Assembly (NCBI GenBank): GCA_002471185.1
Contig: DKPL01000008.1
Coordinates: 11,405 to 44,469, forward strand
Direction of reading: 5' to 3'
DNA from: Bacteroides sp. UBA7335
GTDB taxonomy: Bacteria > Bacteroidota > Bacteroidia > Bacteroidales > Bacteroidaceae
DNA: 33,065 nucleotides
Part shown: positions 16,608 through 25,950 of the stretch, piece by piece
Position numbering within the stretch: the first letter of the stretch is position 1
Layout of the letters: each line of letters begins with the position of its first letter
Translations under genes and position numbers: made by a program
The notes under the pieces: generated by a model
Databases searched by the model: none
Told to the model about the DNA's origin: nothing
The model's input: only the letters and a program-made list of their open reading frames with translations

Positions 16608-17342
16608 TTATTTAGTTATATCAAATGTTTGTCCGCGATGTGTGATATCCAAAAAGCGACAGCCATTCTCTTCGGCTATTTTTTGGAAAGCATCTGCGGC
16701 TGTATAGGTTTCATCAAAGTGCATTGGCACAAATATAATGGTTTTTATCTGCTCTACGAACTGCTGAGCTCCTTTATAATAATCTTTTCCCATTCTGTTA
16801 TCAACAGGAAACATAGTCACATCAATTGTTTTGGTTACTCGCTGCTTGATATATTTTAGTTCACTCAAGAAGTCGGTATTGGCTTTTTCAATTTCCTCAA
16901 GCGTAGACTCCTCACTCCAGTGCCAGTTGTTCAAATCGCCGGCATGAAAGAAACTCATGTTTTGCAAATTGATTAAAAAAGAATCGCCAATATCGGTAGA
17001 GCCAAAAGCCTCAATATGAATAGAGTCATCTTGATAAACTTCTCCCTTTTTTAAATAAATAGCATCTTCTTCTCCTGCCTTTAGATTTTGAAGTATATCA
17101 TACGAAAAAACATAGACGATATTGGGGTGTTTATCGCGCCAATTTAATACTTCGGGATTGAAATGATCGGGGTGAGAATGAGTAGCCAACACATATATCT
17201 TTCCAGGTTTATTTAGCAAATAGTCATGCACCATACCCCGGTTGTACTCTGTAGTAGAAGAGTCTTTATAGTAATCGATAATCACAGTTACTTCGTTGGC
17301 CTCAATACCAAAACAACTATGATAGATATAATCTAATTTCAT
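16608..17342 (-). CDS. MBL-fold metal-dependent hydrolase (UlaG-like)
   Basis: The 244-residue protein has the metallo-beta-lactamase motif HSHPDH (His55, His57, Asp59, His60), a later AGDLNNWHW segment containing a ligand Asp, and a C-terminal MHFDE histidine. There is no signal peptide, so it is cytoplasmic. UlaG/RomA-type relatives act on lactones, phosphodiesters or phospholipids, so the substrate is not assigned. It is the first gene of a likely three-gene transcript with the DUF4468 and VOC genes. A promoter with good spacing lies just upstream. Confidence 0.85.
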   Translation of the reverse strand: MKLDYIYHSCFGIEANEVTVIIDYYKDSSTTEYNRGMVHDYLLNKPGKIYVLATHSHPDHFNPEVLNWRDKHPNIVYVFSYDILQNLKAGEEDAIYLKKGEVYQDDSIHIEAFGSTDIGDSFLINLQNMSFFHAGDLNNWHWSEESTLEEIEKANTDFLSELKYIKQRVTKTIDVTMFPVDNRMGKDYYKGAQQFVEQIKTIIFVPMHFDETYTAADAFQKIAEENGCRFLDITHRGQTFDITK

Positions 17343-17367
17343 TATTGGTAAGATTATGATTGTAGGG

Positions 17368-17399
17368 CAATATTACTCATTATTTTAATGAATAACAAA
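17368..17399 (-). promoter_or_regulatory. Promoter of the MBL/DUF4468/VOC gene set
   Basis: On the minus strand TTTG (17396-17399) is followed after exactly 20 bases by TAATATTG (17368-17375), a one-mismatch version of TAnnTTTG. The start codon lies 25 bases further on. Confidence 0.6.
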
Positions 17400-17456
17400 A
17401 AAGAGGATGAAAATTATTGAGAGTGAATGAGCAATAAAAGCTTCACTCAAAAAGGT

Positions 17457-17505
17457 AAAAAACCGATAGAAGGATTTCAGTTGCGATATCCATTCTATCG
17501 GTTTT
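17457..17505 (-). terminator. Terminator of the RND efflux operon
   Basis: AAAACCGATAGAA (17459-17471) and TTCTATCGGTTTT (17493-17505) pair over 13 bp, and an inner GGAT/ATCC extends the stem. Read on the minus strand the stem is followed by a T run, 23 bases past the PII-like gene stop. Confidence 0.85.
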
Positions 17506-17528
17506 GGTTTATTGATGTAGTAAATTAC

Positions 17529-17822
17529 TTAAATGCTTCTTTCAACATTCCAAACAAAAGCTCTAAGTCCTAACTGCTCAGTTTGCAAATCCATATTATG
17601 CAACGCATCCAACAGTGGATCTACTCTAGCGTCCTCAACAATAGTAATGATAGCTGAGTTCATACTTGGCCAAGCATGGGTACCAAAATGAGGTTCTCCA
17701 TTTTTCGAACCACGACCTTGCACTCTATCAAGGTAAGTAAAGCCACGACAATTCAGTCTATCAAGCAAAGTGATGATACGTTCGTAGTAAGCTTGATCAA
17801 AAGTTATAAATACTGATTTCAT
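17529..17822 (-). CDS. PII-like small protein associated with RND efflux
   Basis: The 97-residue product looks like a shortened PII/CutA-type ferredoxin-like fold. It opens with MKSVFITFDQ, has an RVQGRGSKNGE segment comparable to the VKGFGRQKGH of PII, then IITIVEDARVDPLLDAL comparable to the IVV-DD-VD-VVEAI strand-helix, and ends FVWNVERSI. The T-loop region is shorter than in GlnB. It lies 21 bases after the RND pump gene and before the operon terminator, so it is part of the efflux operon. It may be a trimeric sensor that adjusts the pump or a regulator; the ligand is unknown. Homology is judged by eye only. Confidence 0.65.
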   Translation of the reverse strand: MKSVFITFDQAYYERIITLLDRLNCRGFTYLDRVQGRGSKNGEPHFGTHAWPSMNSAIITIVEDARVDPLLDALHNMDLQTEQLGLRAFVWNVERSI

Positions 17823-17843
17823 ATTTTGTTTCTTATTAATTCT

Positions 17844-20800
17844 TTACGATTTCTGTTTACTAGCCTCAAAGTAAGCATCCATCTCGCGTTTTTTACGTAG
17901 TTTCTTACGTTGATTTTTAACTCCTACTCCACCAAATACACAATACATAGTAGGCACATAGATAAGAGTTAGGATAGTTGAAACTAACAATCCACCAATT
18001 ACAGCTATCGCCATCGGACTCCACATCTCAGAACCTTGACCAGTGCTCAACGCCATTGGGATCATACCAAGCACAGTTGTTGCAGTGGTCATCAGTACCG
18101 GACGAAGACGACTCTTACCAGCAGTCACTACTGCATTAAGTACCGACTGCCCGCGCTCGCGACAAAGGATAGTGTAGTCAATCAATACGATACCGTTTTT
18201 CACAACAATACCAATCAACATGATACCTCCTAACAAACTCATGATACTTAAGTTTGTACCGGTGATGAAAAGAGCCATCAATACACCACTAAAGGCAAAC
18301 AAGACAGAAATCATCAAGATAAATGGGTAAGTCAATGATTCAAACTGCGCTGCCATTACAATAAATACCAAAAGGATAATCATAATAGCCAAAGTTCCCA
18401 AATCGCGGAAAGACTCTTGTTGGTCTTCGTACGAACCGGCAATTTGGATTGAGATATCACTAGGTACATCCATGGCCTCTATGATATCGTTACCTGCATT
18501 GACTACAGTACTCATTGGTTCGCCCGAAATGATAGCAGAAACAGTTACAATACGTTCACGATTTTTACGTTCGATGGTAGGAGGAGCAAAACGTTCAACC
18601 ACTTTACCCACATCTTTCACACGAACAGCTTCGCCTTTATTATTATAAATCAAGATATCTTCGATACTTTCAAGACTAGTACGATGTTCGGGTGCATAGC
18701 GCACTTTAATGTCATACTCATCACCATCTTCACGATATTTCGAAGCAGTAGCACCGTTAATGCGATTACGTAAGAAAGTAGCAGCCGTGCTCAAATTTAA
18801 TCCGTGCAAAGCCAATTTCTCACGATCAAAATCAACTTGATATTCTGGCATATAGTCGCTACGGCTAATGTTAACCTCAGACACACCTTTTACCTTAAGC
18901 AGTTCGCGTTTCAAACTAGCAGCCACACTATCGGTTGCTACCATATCATAACCATATATTTCGAAATCGGCAGAAGCCTGTGCAGACATACCTTGGTTGC
19001 TACCTCCAAAAATAACTTGTGCTTTAGTAAACTCAGGATATTTCTTTAAGTCTTCACGCATCTCATCGCAGACTTCGGCCAAAGTAACATTTCTATCACC
19101 GGGATCGACCAAACTTATATTAAAAGAAATAATATGAGATCCATTATCCTGCATAGATGCCCAAGTATTGTCAGAATCAGCTTGTCCTACTGTATAATTA
19201 CAAATCTTCAACACACCAGGATATTTAGCTAACCATTCTTTTGTCAACTTATCGGCAGTTTCTTGTGCTAACTCCATACGTGTACCGATAGGCAACTCTA
19301 ACTTCACAGCAATACGAGCATTATCTTGTGGAGGGAAGAATTCGGATCCGATAAATTTAGCGCAGAAAAGACTTAAGAAGAAGAATACAAAACAAAGCGA
19401 AAGCACCAATGAACGATGACGAACAGCCCAGTTAAGCATATGTTCATACCCTGTATCAAGTCCGTCGAGAACCTTCTCGATTGGAGTGAAGAATATCTTA
19501 AAGACTTTAGATTGTTTCTTTTGCAAACGAAGCAACTGCGAACAAAGCATCGGTGTTAATGAAAGAGCCGCTACAGTAGACACAAACATGATGGCACACA
19601 TCATCCAACCCAACTGACGGAACAATACACCCGACATACCACTAACCATGGTCAATGGGAAGAATACCGCAATCATAGTAAGCGTAGATGCAACTACTGA
19701 AATAGCAACCTCATTAGTACCATGAATAGCAGCCTGTTTAGGGTCAGATCCGCGCTCAATGTGCGAAGTCACGTTTTCGAGTACCACAATAGCATCATCC
19801 ACCACCATACCAATGGCAATAGAAAGAGAAGAAAGTGAGATGATGTTGATGGTATTGCCCGATACAGCCAAGTAGATGAACGAAGCAATCAACGAAAGCG
19901 GAATAGTGATACAAATAATCAAAGTAGCACGCCAACGTCCCAAGAACAAGAACACCACGATAACAACAAAAAGCAACGCATACATTACCGTTTCGGTAAG
20001 CGAGTCGATTGTATTTAAGATATTATCAGAAGTATCTACAATAACCCCCAGTTTCACATCACTAGGAAGATTCTTTTGTAGTTTAGGAAGTACCTCAGCT
20101 ACCTTACGAGAGATATCCACCGAGTTTGCTCCCGATTGTTTTTGCACAATAATCATGGCACCCTGTACCCCATTGTTGTAGGTTTGCTGCGCACGTTCTT
20201 CGACGGTATCAACAACTTTAGCTACATCGCGCAAATAGACATTTGCCCCATTGTAAGTACCTACAACAATATCGTCTAACTGTTTAGAGTCTTTAAACTC
20301 ACCCTCAACACGTAGCGAATAGGTCTCGTTACCGATATCAAAGTTACCACCGGGCACATTGCGATTTTCGGCACCAATCACCGAACTAATTGTTTCTACA
20401 GTCAAGTTATAAGCCTCTAGTTTGCCCGGGTCGCAATATACTTGAATTTCGCGCTGAGGAGCACCACTAATCGATACTGTACCCACACCCGGAATACGTG
20501 CCAATGGGTTAACCACACGGTCGTCTAGAATTTTATAAAGAGCCGATTGACTCTCATTGGCTTGTACCGAAAGCATCACAATAGGAATCATATCGGTACT
20601 AAATTTAAAGATGATTGGAGTTTCGGCATCATCTGGCATTTGCGAACTAACCATATCGAGCTTGTCGCGCACATCATTGGTAAGCACGTCGATATCGTTG
20701 CCATACTCGAACTCAAGAGTAATGAGTGACATATTCTCAGAAGAACGTGAAGTGATGTGCTTCAAGTTGCTCACCGCATTTAGCGTATTTTCTAAGGGAC

Positions 20801-20993
20801 GAGTCACATTGTTTTCAATATCCGAAGCACTAGCTCCCGGATAAGCCGTCATTACCATAATTGTGTTTGTATCGATATCCGGATATAAGTCAATTGGCAA
20901 TTTGGACAAAGAGAATAGACCAAAAATCATCACTGCCACAAAGCAGAGAGAGGTCATAATCGGTTTTTTAACCGCTCCTTCGTATAAACTCAT
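17844..20993 (-). CDS. RND efflux pump, inner-membrane permease (AcrB/MexB-like)
   Basis: The 1049-residue transporter has the full HAE1-type RND layout. TM1 is near residues 12-30, a large periplasmic loop follows, TM2-6 lie about 335-490, and a second periplasmic loop precedes the C-terminal helices (about 865-1020). The proton-relay aspartates are Asp399 and Asp400 in the AIGMVVDDAIVVLENV helix. The GSEFFPPQDNARI motif after TM7 fits hydrophobic or amphiphilic drug exporters rather than metal pumps. It works with the adaptor and TolC-like proteins encoded just upstream, driven by proton influx. The substrate cannot be read from sequence. The frame is complete. Confidence 0.93.
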   Translation of the reverse strand: MSLYEGAVKKPIMTSLCFVAVMIFGLFSLSKLPIDLYPDIDTNTIMVMTAYPGASASDIENNVTRPLENTLNAVSNLKHITSRSSENMSLITLEFEYGNDIDVLTNDVRDKLDMVSSQMPDDAETPIIFKFSTDMIPIVMLSVQANESQSALYKILDDRVVNPLARIPGVGTVSISGAPQREIQVYCDPGKLEAYNLTVETISSVIGAENRNVPGGNFDIGNETYSLRVEGEFKDSKQLDDIVVGTYNGANVYLRDVAKVVDTVEERAQQTYNNGVQGAMIIVQKQSGANSVDISRKVAEVLPKLQKNLPSDVKLGVIVDTSDNILNTIDSLTETVMYALLFVVIVVFLFLGRWRATLIICITIPLSLIASFIYLAVSGNTINIISLSSLSIAIGMVVDDAIVVLENVTSHIERGSDPKQAAIHGTNEVAISVVASTLTMIAVFFPLTMVSGMSGVLFRQLGWMMCAIMFVSTVAALSLTPMLCSQLLRLQKKQSKVFKIFFTPIEKVLDGLDTGYEHMLNWAVRHRSLVLSLCFVFFFLSLFCAKFIGSEFFPPQDNARIAVKLELPIGTRMELAQETADKLTKEWLAKYPGVLKICNYTVGQADSDNTWASMQDNGSHIISFNISLVDPGDRNVTLAEVCDEMREDLKKYPEFTKAQVIFGGSNQGMSAQASADFEIYGYDMVATDSVAASLKRELLKVKGVSEVNISRSDYMPEYQVDFDREKLALHGLNLSTAATFLRNRINGATASKYREDGDEYDIKVRYAPEHRTSLESIEDILIYNNKGEAVRVKDVGKVVERFAPPTIERKNRERIVTVSAIISGEPMSTVVNAGNDIIEAMDVPSDISIQIAGSYEDQQESFRDLGTLAIMIILLVFIVMAAQFESLTYPFILMISVLFAFSGVLMALFITGTNLSIMSLLGGIMLIGIVVKNGIVLIDYTILCRERGQSVLNAVVTAGKSRLRPVLMTTATTVLGMIPMALSTGQGSEMWSPMAIAVIGGLLVSTILTLIYVPTMYCVFGGVGVKNQRKKLRKKREMDAYFEASKQKS

Positions 20994-21045
20994 ATATTTT
21001 AATTTTTAGTTTGTGGGGTTATTGAATACTTTCAAAAAGAGAGGA

Positions 21046-22062
21046 TTACTCAACCTCTACTTCAAGGCCGTTGATCAAACGAGATTGTCCGGCTACAACA
21101 ACTTGTGAATTATTGGGAACACCCGATTTTAATTCATACTCAGTACCCATGCGACGACCCAACTCCACTTTATTGTAAGAGACTTTACCATTATCATAAA
21201 CATACACATAGCGATCGCCCGATCCTGCTTGTTTCACGATAGCTAAATCGGGAACAACCACATTGTCAGACACACCAAAATTCAAAACTGCACGAGCAAA
21301 CATACCCGGACGGATACGTTGATCTTTGTTTTCAATCTTGATTTCAACAGGGAAAGTACGCGTATTTGAGTCGATGGTTGGATAAACCAAACTTACTTTA
21401 CCATTAAACTCTTCGTCACCATATACATCTAAAGTCACTTTTACAGGTTCTCCTTTTTTCACTTTAGTAAAGTAAGTCTCTGACACGTTAATCATCAACT
21501 TCACTGGAGTGATTTGCTCTACTACAAGCACCGGATTACCATTACTATACATATCGCCATTGTCGTAATTACGAGCAGTGATTACACCATTAATAGGACT
21601 TGCCAATGTAGTATTTTCCAACAAGTTATTGTAGGCAGTTTGCTGCACATCAAGAGCCATCTTTTGAGCATCCCATTCTGACTTTGAAGCACCACCCACT
21701 TTGTAAAGTTCGTCGGTACGTTTAAACTCAGTTTGCTTGTTTTCGAGTTGCAATTTCATTTGTTTCAAGTTGGCAGCATCCATTTGCACCAATTTTTGTC
21801 CCTTAACAACTCGGTCGCCAACCTCAACAAATATTTTATCGATGCGTACTGGAGATGATGGAGCAATATTATTTTTTACTTCAGCCTCAACTGTTGCAGT
21901 ATACTCTTGAACCTGTTCAACCGGGCGAGCCGTTACAGCAGCCAGTTTCACACGTGGTTTATCATCGACTTTTTCGACTACTGTCTTACTCTCTTTACCA
22001 CCAGAGCATGAACCTAAAAAGGCTATTGCCAGTAGAGCTATGAATTGAAAACTCTTTCTCAT
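21046..22062 (-). CDS. RND periplasmic adaptor lipoprotein (membrane fusion protein)
   Basis: The 338-residue product starts with a lipoprotein signal ending FLGSC, so Cys19 is the predicted acylation site. It follows the HlyD/AcrA order: barrel-sandwich half, a short coiled-coil hairpin (about 100-140, rich in Gln, Lys and Glu), second lipoyl half with NTTLASPINGVITARNYDNG (about 148-167), then beta-barrel and membrane-proximal domains. It bridges the inner-membrane pump and the outer-membrane channel. It lies 31 bases after the TolC-like gene and 52 before the RND gene, in the same transcript. Confidence 0.92.
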   Translation of the reverse strand: MRKSFQFIALLAIAFLGSCSGGKESKTVVEKVDDKPRVKLAAVTARPVEQVQEYTATVEAEVKNNIAPSSPVRIDKIFVEVGDRVVKGQKLVQMDAANLKQMKLQLENKQTEFKRTDELYKVGGASKSEWDAQKMALDVQQTAYNNLLENTTLASPINGVITARNYDNGDMYSNGNPVLVVEQITPVKLMINVSETYFTKVKKGEPVKVTLDVYGDEEFNGKVSLVYPTIDSNTRTFPVEIKIENKDQRIRPGMFARAVLNFGVSDNVVVPDLAIVKQAGSGDRYVYVYDNGKVSYNKVELGRRMGTEYELKSGVPNNSQVVVAGQSRLINGLEVEVE

Positions 22063-22093
22063 ATTATTCTGATTTTTATTGTTTCTCTTTTAT

Positions 22094-23443
22094 TTATTTT
22101 GCTTCGTTGTTACCCAACACCTGATCAAGATCAGCTTTCGATATTAAGTAGTCGTAAATTGACTGATTGTAAGTAAGCTGAGCTTGAGTTAGCGATACTT
22201 GAGAGCTATTCAGCTCGAGCACTGTTCCCTTTCCTACCTCATATCTTTTTCCAGCTATCAACACTGCTTTTTCAGCTTGCAGTACATTTTCTTTGTTACT
22301 CACCACCTGTTCGGTGCTAGCCATCATGTTGTTACGATAGCTCTCAACCATAGTTTTAAGGTTGCGTTCTGTGTTTAGTCTGTTCCAATCGAGTTGAGTG
22401 ATTTGCATACGCGCTGTTTTCATCTTCGTAAAATTGCTAGCCTTGTAAAGCGGAATGCTCAATGAAAATGTCAGCGAAGAGCTATTTGCCCAATCATATT
22501 TGAAGAAGTTAATATTATTGTTGTACAACGACTGATATTGATAACTGAACCCCATTGATAATGTAGGCAAAAAGTTAGTGCGCATGGCTTTCACATTTTG
22601 ATCCAACATCTTACGATTCAAATCTAATTGAAGCATAGTAGAGTTATTATCTAAGTTCACAGAATCGGTAGTTAACTGTTCTGAGAAAAGAGTTGTTTCG
22701 TAATTAGACAAATTGTCTACAATGACAATATTTACATCTTCGGTAATCCCCATCAAAACTTTGAGTTGCAATTTCGACAATGTCACGGCATTGGCCGATG
22801 ATACAACCGATGGCTTAGTGCTACGCATTTGTACTTCAGAGCTGATTTTATCAAACTCACTCACCGCCCCTTGCATATATTTTGCATTAGCAATGTTGAA
22901 GTTATCTTCGGCCAGTTTATAGCTAGCTTGCATAACCTCGTAAGTATCTTGTGCCAGCATCAACTGGTAGTAAGCCTTTGTAACTTGGTTTATCAAGTCT
23001 AGTCGCGATGCACGTGCCTTCTCTAACGACAACTCAATATCAGTACGACTGATAGACATTGCCTTATAAACTCCCGGTACAAAAAGTGGCAAACTGATAG
23101 ACAAAGCAGCATTAGCCGTGTTTGAGTTATCTTGTCCCATTTTGAAAGATTGTCCACCCAGATTCATTTGCGGTGCCTTTATGGTATGATCCAAACCTGC
23201 ACCAATTCCAACTTCGGGCAATAAGTTTTGCCAAGTCTCCTTATTAGCAACCTTTTTAAGTGCTACCTCTTCATCTGCAACTTTGATGGTGGGATTCTCG
23301 CTTATCGCAATCTCCAACGCCTGTTCTAAAGTAAGATTCAGAGTACCTTTTGTCTCTTGCGCTTGCACAAAGCCCAACGAGAAAGTAAATGCTATACCTA
23401 AAAAAAACATTCCTTTACCAATCCTCTTTGTCATTTTACTCAT
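22094..23443 (-). CDS. TolC-family outer-membrane efflux protein
   Basis: The 449-residue product has a signal peptide (about 1-28, ending VQAQ) and two outer-membrane efflux protein repeats. Each starts with a LTLEQALEIAISENPTIKV-type helix and contains long Ala/Gln/Asn-rich helical stretches that build the periplasmic alpha-barrel. It forms the exit duct for the tripartite pump. It follows tetR by 41 bases and precedes the adaptor by 31, all minus strand. The length is normal and the frame is intact. Confidence 0.92.
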   Translation of the reverse strand: MSKMTKRIGKGMFFLGIAFTFSLGFVQAQETKGTLNLTLEQALEIAISENPTIKVADEEVALKKVANKETWQNLLPEVGIGAGLDHTIKAPQMNLGGQSFKMGQDNSNTANAALSISLPLFVPGVYKAMSISRTDIELSLEKARASRLDLINQVTKAYYQLMLAQDTYEVMQASYKLAEDNFNIANAKYMQGAVSEFDKISSEVQMRSTKPSVVSSANAVTLSKLQLKVLMGITEDVNIVIVDNLSNYETTLFSEQLTTDSVNLDNNSTMLQLDLNRKMLDQNVKAMRTNFLPTLSMGFSYQYQSLYNNNINFFKYDWANSSSLTFSLSIPLYKASNFTKMKTARMQITQLDWNRLNTERNLKTMVESYRNNMMASTEQVVSNKENVLQAEKAVLIAGKRYEVGKGTVLELNSSQVSLTQAQLTYNQSIYDYLISKADLDQVLGNNEAK

Positions 23444-23484
23444 AAATTAATGAACTAATTAATATTTTAATCCTGTGATTTGTA

Positions 23485-24156
23485 TTACTCCAACATTCCG
23501 TTGTTCTTTACATTCTTCCTATTTTCTCGATATTCAAGAATAAAAGTATCTAGCTCTTTTGCACCCTTCTCGGTAGAAATGCCCCGTAGATAAGTGAACA
23601 TGATCGATTCGTATACTTCAATGAAAGAGTATTTTTTGCAAAGACCTGTATTCATCAACATATCAAGTTGCTGATGTACCAACAGATTTACTATTTCAAA
23701 GTTAATATCATCTCTAAAAATACCTTGTTCTACCCCCATCTTAAAGAAGGCAATGGTGCTATCTAAGTCTTTCTCATTAAAGCTCTTCATGAGGTTGTGT
23801 ACATTAGGATATTTCTTAATATCCTCAAAAAACAGTTTATTTGTGACATGAAACCTTTCGATGCTACGTTTGTAACACATCAAAATAACCTCTAATACAT
23901 TTTTAGCACTTTTCATTACCTCATTGAGATAGCAGCACATCTCTGCCTGCTCGCTCAATACACACTCACGCAGCAAAGATTCTTTATCTTCAAATATTTC
24001 GTAAAGGGTACGTTTAGATATAGATAATGAAGTAGCGATATCATCCATTGTTATGCACTTTATACCATTAGTTCTAAATGCTAACGTAGCCGATTCTATT
24101 ATTCTATTTTTTAATTCTAATCTTACGGTTGAGTTATCTTTTTCTGTATCAATCAT
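23485..24156 (-). CDS. TetR-family transcriptional regulator of the efflux operon
   Basis: The 223-residue protein has the N-terminal TetR helix-turn-helix (about residues 15-60): AFRTNGIKCITMDDIA, then LSISKRTLYEIFEDKESLL. The C-terminal ligand domain is unlike any I can name. It is the first gene of the operon with the TolC-like, adaptor, RND and PII-like genes, and a 13-bp inverted repeat overlaps its own promoter. It is therefore predicted to repress its own operon until a pump substrate or related ligand binds. The leader also carries two small hairpins (24160-24173 and 24176-24193). Confidence 0.9.
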   Translation of the reverse strand: MIDTEKDNSTVRLELKNRIIESATLAFRTNGIKCITMDDIATSLSISKRTLYEIFEDKESLLRECVLSEQAEMCCYLNEVMKSAKNVLEVILMCYKRSIERFHVTNKLFFEDIKKYPNVHNLMKSFNEKDLDSTIAFFKMGVEQGIFRDDINFEIVNLLVHQQLDMLMNTGLCKKYSFIEVYESIMFTYLRGISTEKGAKELDTFILEYRENRKNVKNNGMLE

Positions 24157-24222
24157 TGCTATACTTTTGTATATTCACTTCATCATTGAAGTGTATTTAT
24201 TCTTTATTTAAAAAAAGTGAAG

Positions 24223-24230
24223 CAAATATA
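24223..24230 (-). promoter_or_regulatory. -7 box of the tetR-efflux operon
   Basis: TATATTTG on the minus strand matches TAnnTTTG exactly, 66 bases before the tetR start. The -33 position, TTTC at 19-base spacing, falls inside the operator repeat. Confidence 0.65.
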
Positions 24231-24236
24231 GAGAGA

Positions 24237-24268
24237 AAACTTGAAAACGGAAACGCGTTTTCAAGTTT
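24237..24268. promoter_or_regulatory. TetR operator (13-bp inverted repeat)
   Basis: AAACTTGAAAACG (24237-24249) and CGTTTTCAAGTTT (24256-24268) are perfect complements with a 6-base spacer. The site sits directly upstream of the -7 box and overlaps the -33 region, the expected place for a repressor to block RNA polymerase. No T run follows, so it is not a terminator. Confidence 0.72.
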
Positions 24269-24375
24269 AAAAAATAGATATTGATATTTATTAAACATTA
24301 ATACAGCAAAAAAAGCATATATTAACATATAGAAAGGAAAAGTAGATAGTAGCTTTATTTGTATTTGGTTTACAA

Positions 24376-24421
24376 ATAAAAAGGGCGAACACACCAAATT
24401 GGTATTTTGGTATATTCGCCC
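24376..24421 (-). terminator. Terminator of the hut operon
   Basis: The two arms at 24383-24398 and 24406-24421 give a 16-bp stem in the minus-strand RNA, with two G-U pairs that would be A-C mismatches in plus-strand RNA. The stem is followed by five U residues. This asymmetry shows it serves the minus-strand hut transcript. Confidence 0.88.
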
Positions 24422-24453
24422 TAACGAATTAGCATAAAGGAAACGTTATTTTA

Positions 24454-25950
24454 TCAATAATCCATCTTTATTCGATTCAAAAAAGCTACAGTTTTGTGAA
24501 TTTCTTTATACATCACGATATCTTCGTCAACAAAAGGAACTTCCTTGCGATAATCTTTGAGGAAACGCTCTAAAAAAGGAGAAGTTTTCTCGGGACGACG
24601 GAAGTCAATGCCTTGTGCGGCATTCATCAACTCTATGGCTAAAATAAACTCTAGATTATTCATTACCTTATAGAGTTTGGTGGCGGCATTGGCCCCCATA
24701 CTTACATGATCTTCTTGCCCGTTGGACGACACGATAGAGTCGCTCGAAGCAGCGTAACAGTACATCTTATTTTGACTTACCATAGAGGCAGCAGTGTATT
24801 GCGGAATCATAAAACCGGAATTGAGTCCGGGGTTGGCAACTAAAAACTCGGGGAGACCACGAAGCCCCATGATGAGTTGTGCTACTCTACGCTCGGAGAT
24901 ATTGCCCAATTCGGCCAATGCTATGGCCAAAAAGTCATACGAGATGGCAAGCGGTTGTCCGTGAAAGTTTCCACCCGAAATGATGCGATCCTCATCGGGG
25001 AAAATGGTGGGATTGTCGGTCACGGAGTTAATCTCGGTGAGTAGTACTGATGCCACATAGCGTATGGCATCTTTGGTAGCACCATGTACCTGAGGGATGC
25101 AACGAAACGAGTATGGATCTTGCACATGTGCTTTGGGGTGTGCAATAATTTCACTACCATCGAGCAATTTACGAAAGGCTTCACCGGTTTCTATTTGTCC
25201 TTTGTGAGGTCGTATCTGCTGAATGCAATCCATAAAAGGCTCAATACGGCCATCAAAAGCTTCGAGAGAAAGTGCTGCAATAAGATCGGCCTTTTTGGAG
25301 AGTCTAAAGGCTTTGAGAATAGCAAACACACCATTGGCACTCATAAACTGAGTACCGTTGAGCAAGGCTAACCCCTCTTTGCTTTTCAGTTTGACGGGTT
25401 CCCAACCAAACTCATCGAGCACACTGATGGCCTCGCGTTTTTTGCCTTTGTAGCAAACATCTCCTACCCCGATGAGTGGCAAGAATAGGTTGGCCAGTGG
25501 CGCTAAATCTCCCGAAGCACCAAGTGATCCACGGTCGTAAACTATAGGCATCACATCATTATTGAAAAAATCGAGGATGCGTTGCACCGTGACTAGCTGT
25601 ACACCACTATGTCCTAAAGATAAAGCATGTGCCTTGAAGAGCATCATCAGTTTGATAATGACTGGACTGATTTCTTCGCCTACACTACAAGCGTGACTCT
25701 TGATGAGGTTTTCTTGCAAGGTGCCAAGTTCGCTAAGCGATATATTCTTGTTGCACAGCGAGCCAAAACCAGTGGTGATGCCATAAAGCGGTGCATCCGA
25801 TTCGGCTATTTTTTTGTCGAGATAGTTGCGACAACGCTCAATGCGTTCTTTGGCTTGGGGAGCTAACTCCAGCTTTAAATTCTCATTGATGATGCGTTCG
25901 ATAATCTCGAAGGTGAGACTGCCCGAACCTACTTGGTATACGTTGCTCAT
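24454..25950 (-). CDS. hutH: Histidine ammonia-lyase
   Basis: The 498-residue enzyme deaminates L-histidine to trans-urocanate and ammonia, the first step of histidine degradation. The MIO cofactor forms from Ala145-Ser146-Gly147 in the GSLGASGDLAPLA motif. The YGITTGFGSL segment (about 56-65) and the C-terminal SSNGQEDHVSMG stretch are also conserved in HutH. The length is typical (about 500). The start overlaps the cyclodeaminase stop by four bases, so translation is likely coupled. It is the last gene of the operon, with a strong terminator downstream. A related aromatic ammonia-lyase is unlikely given the hut neighbours. Confidence 0.95.
   Translation of the reverse strand: MSNVYQVGSGSLTFEIIERIINENLKLELAPQAKERIERCRNYLDKKIAESDAPLYGITTGFGSLCNKNISLSELGTLQENLIKSHACSVGEEISPVIIKLMMLFKAHALSLGHSGVQLVTVQRILDFFNNDVMPIVYDRGSLGASGDLAPLANLFLPLIGVGDVCYKGKKREAISVLDEFGWEPVKLKSKEGLALLNGTQFMSANGVFAILKAFRLSKKADLIAALSLEAFDGRIEPFMDCIQQIRPHKGQIETGEAFRKLLDGSEIIAHPKAHVQDPYSFRCIPQVHGATKDAIRYVASVLLTEINSVTDNPTIFPDEDRIISGGNFHGQPLAISYDFLAIALAELGNISERRVAQLIMGLRGLPEFLVANPGLNSGFMIPQYTAASMVSQNKMYCYAASSDSIVSSNGQEDHVSMGANAATKLYKVMNNLEFILAIELMNAAQGIDFRRPEKTSPFLERFLKDYRKEVPFVDEDIVMYKEIHKTVAFLNRIKMDY

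Noticed and set aside
24197..24397. 66-codon minus-strand hydrophobic frame between hutH and tetR
   Set aside because: It runs across the hut terminator, the TetR operator and the tetR -7 box, which explain this region better.
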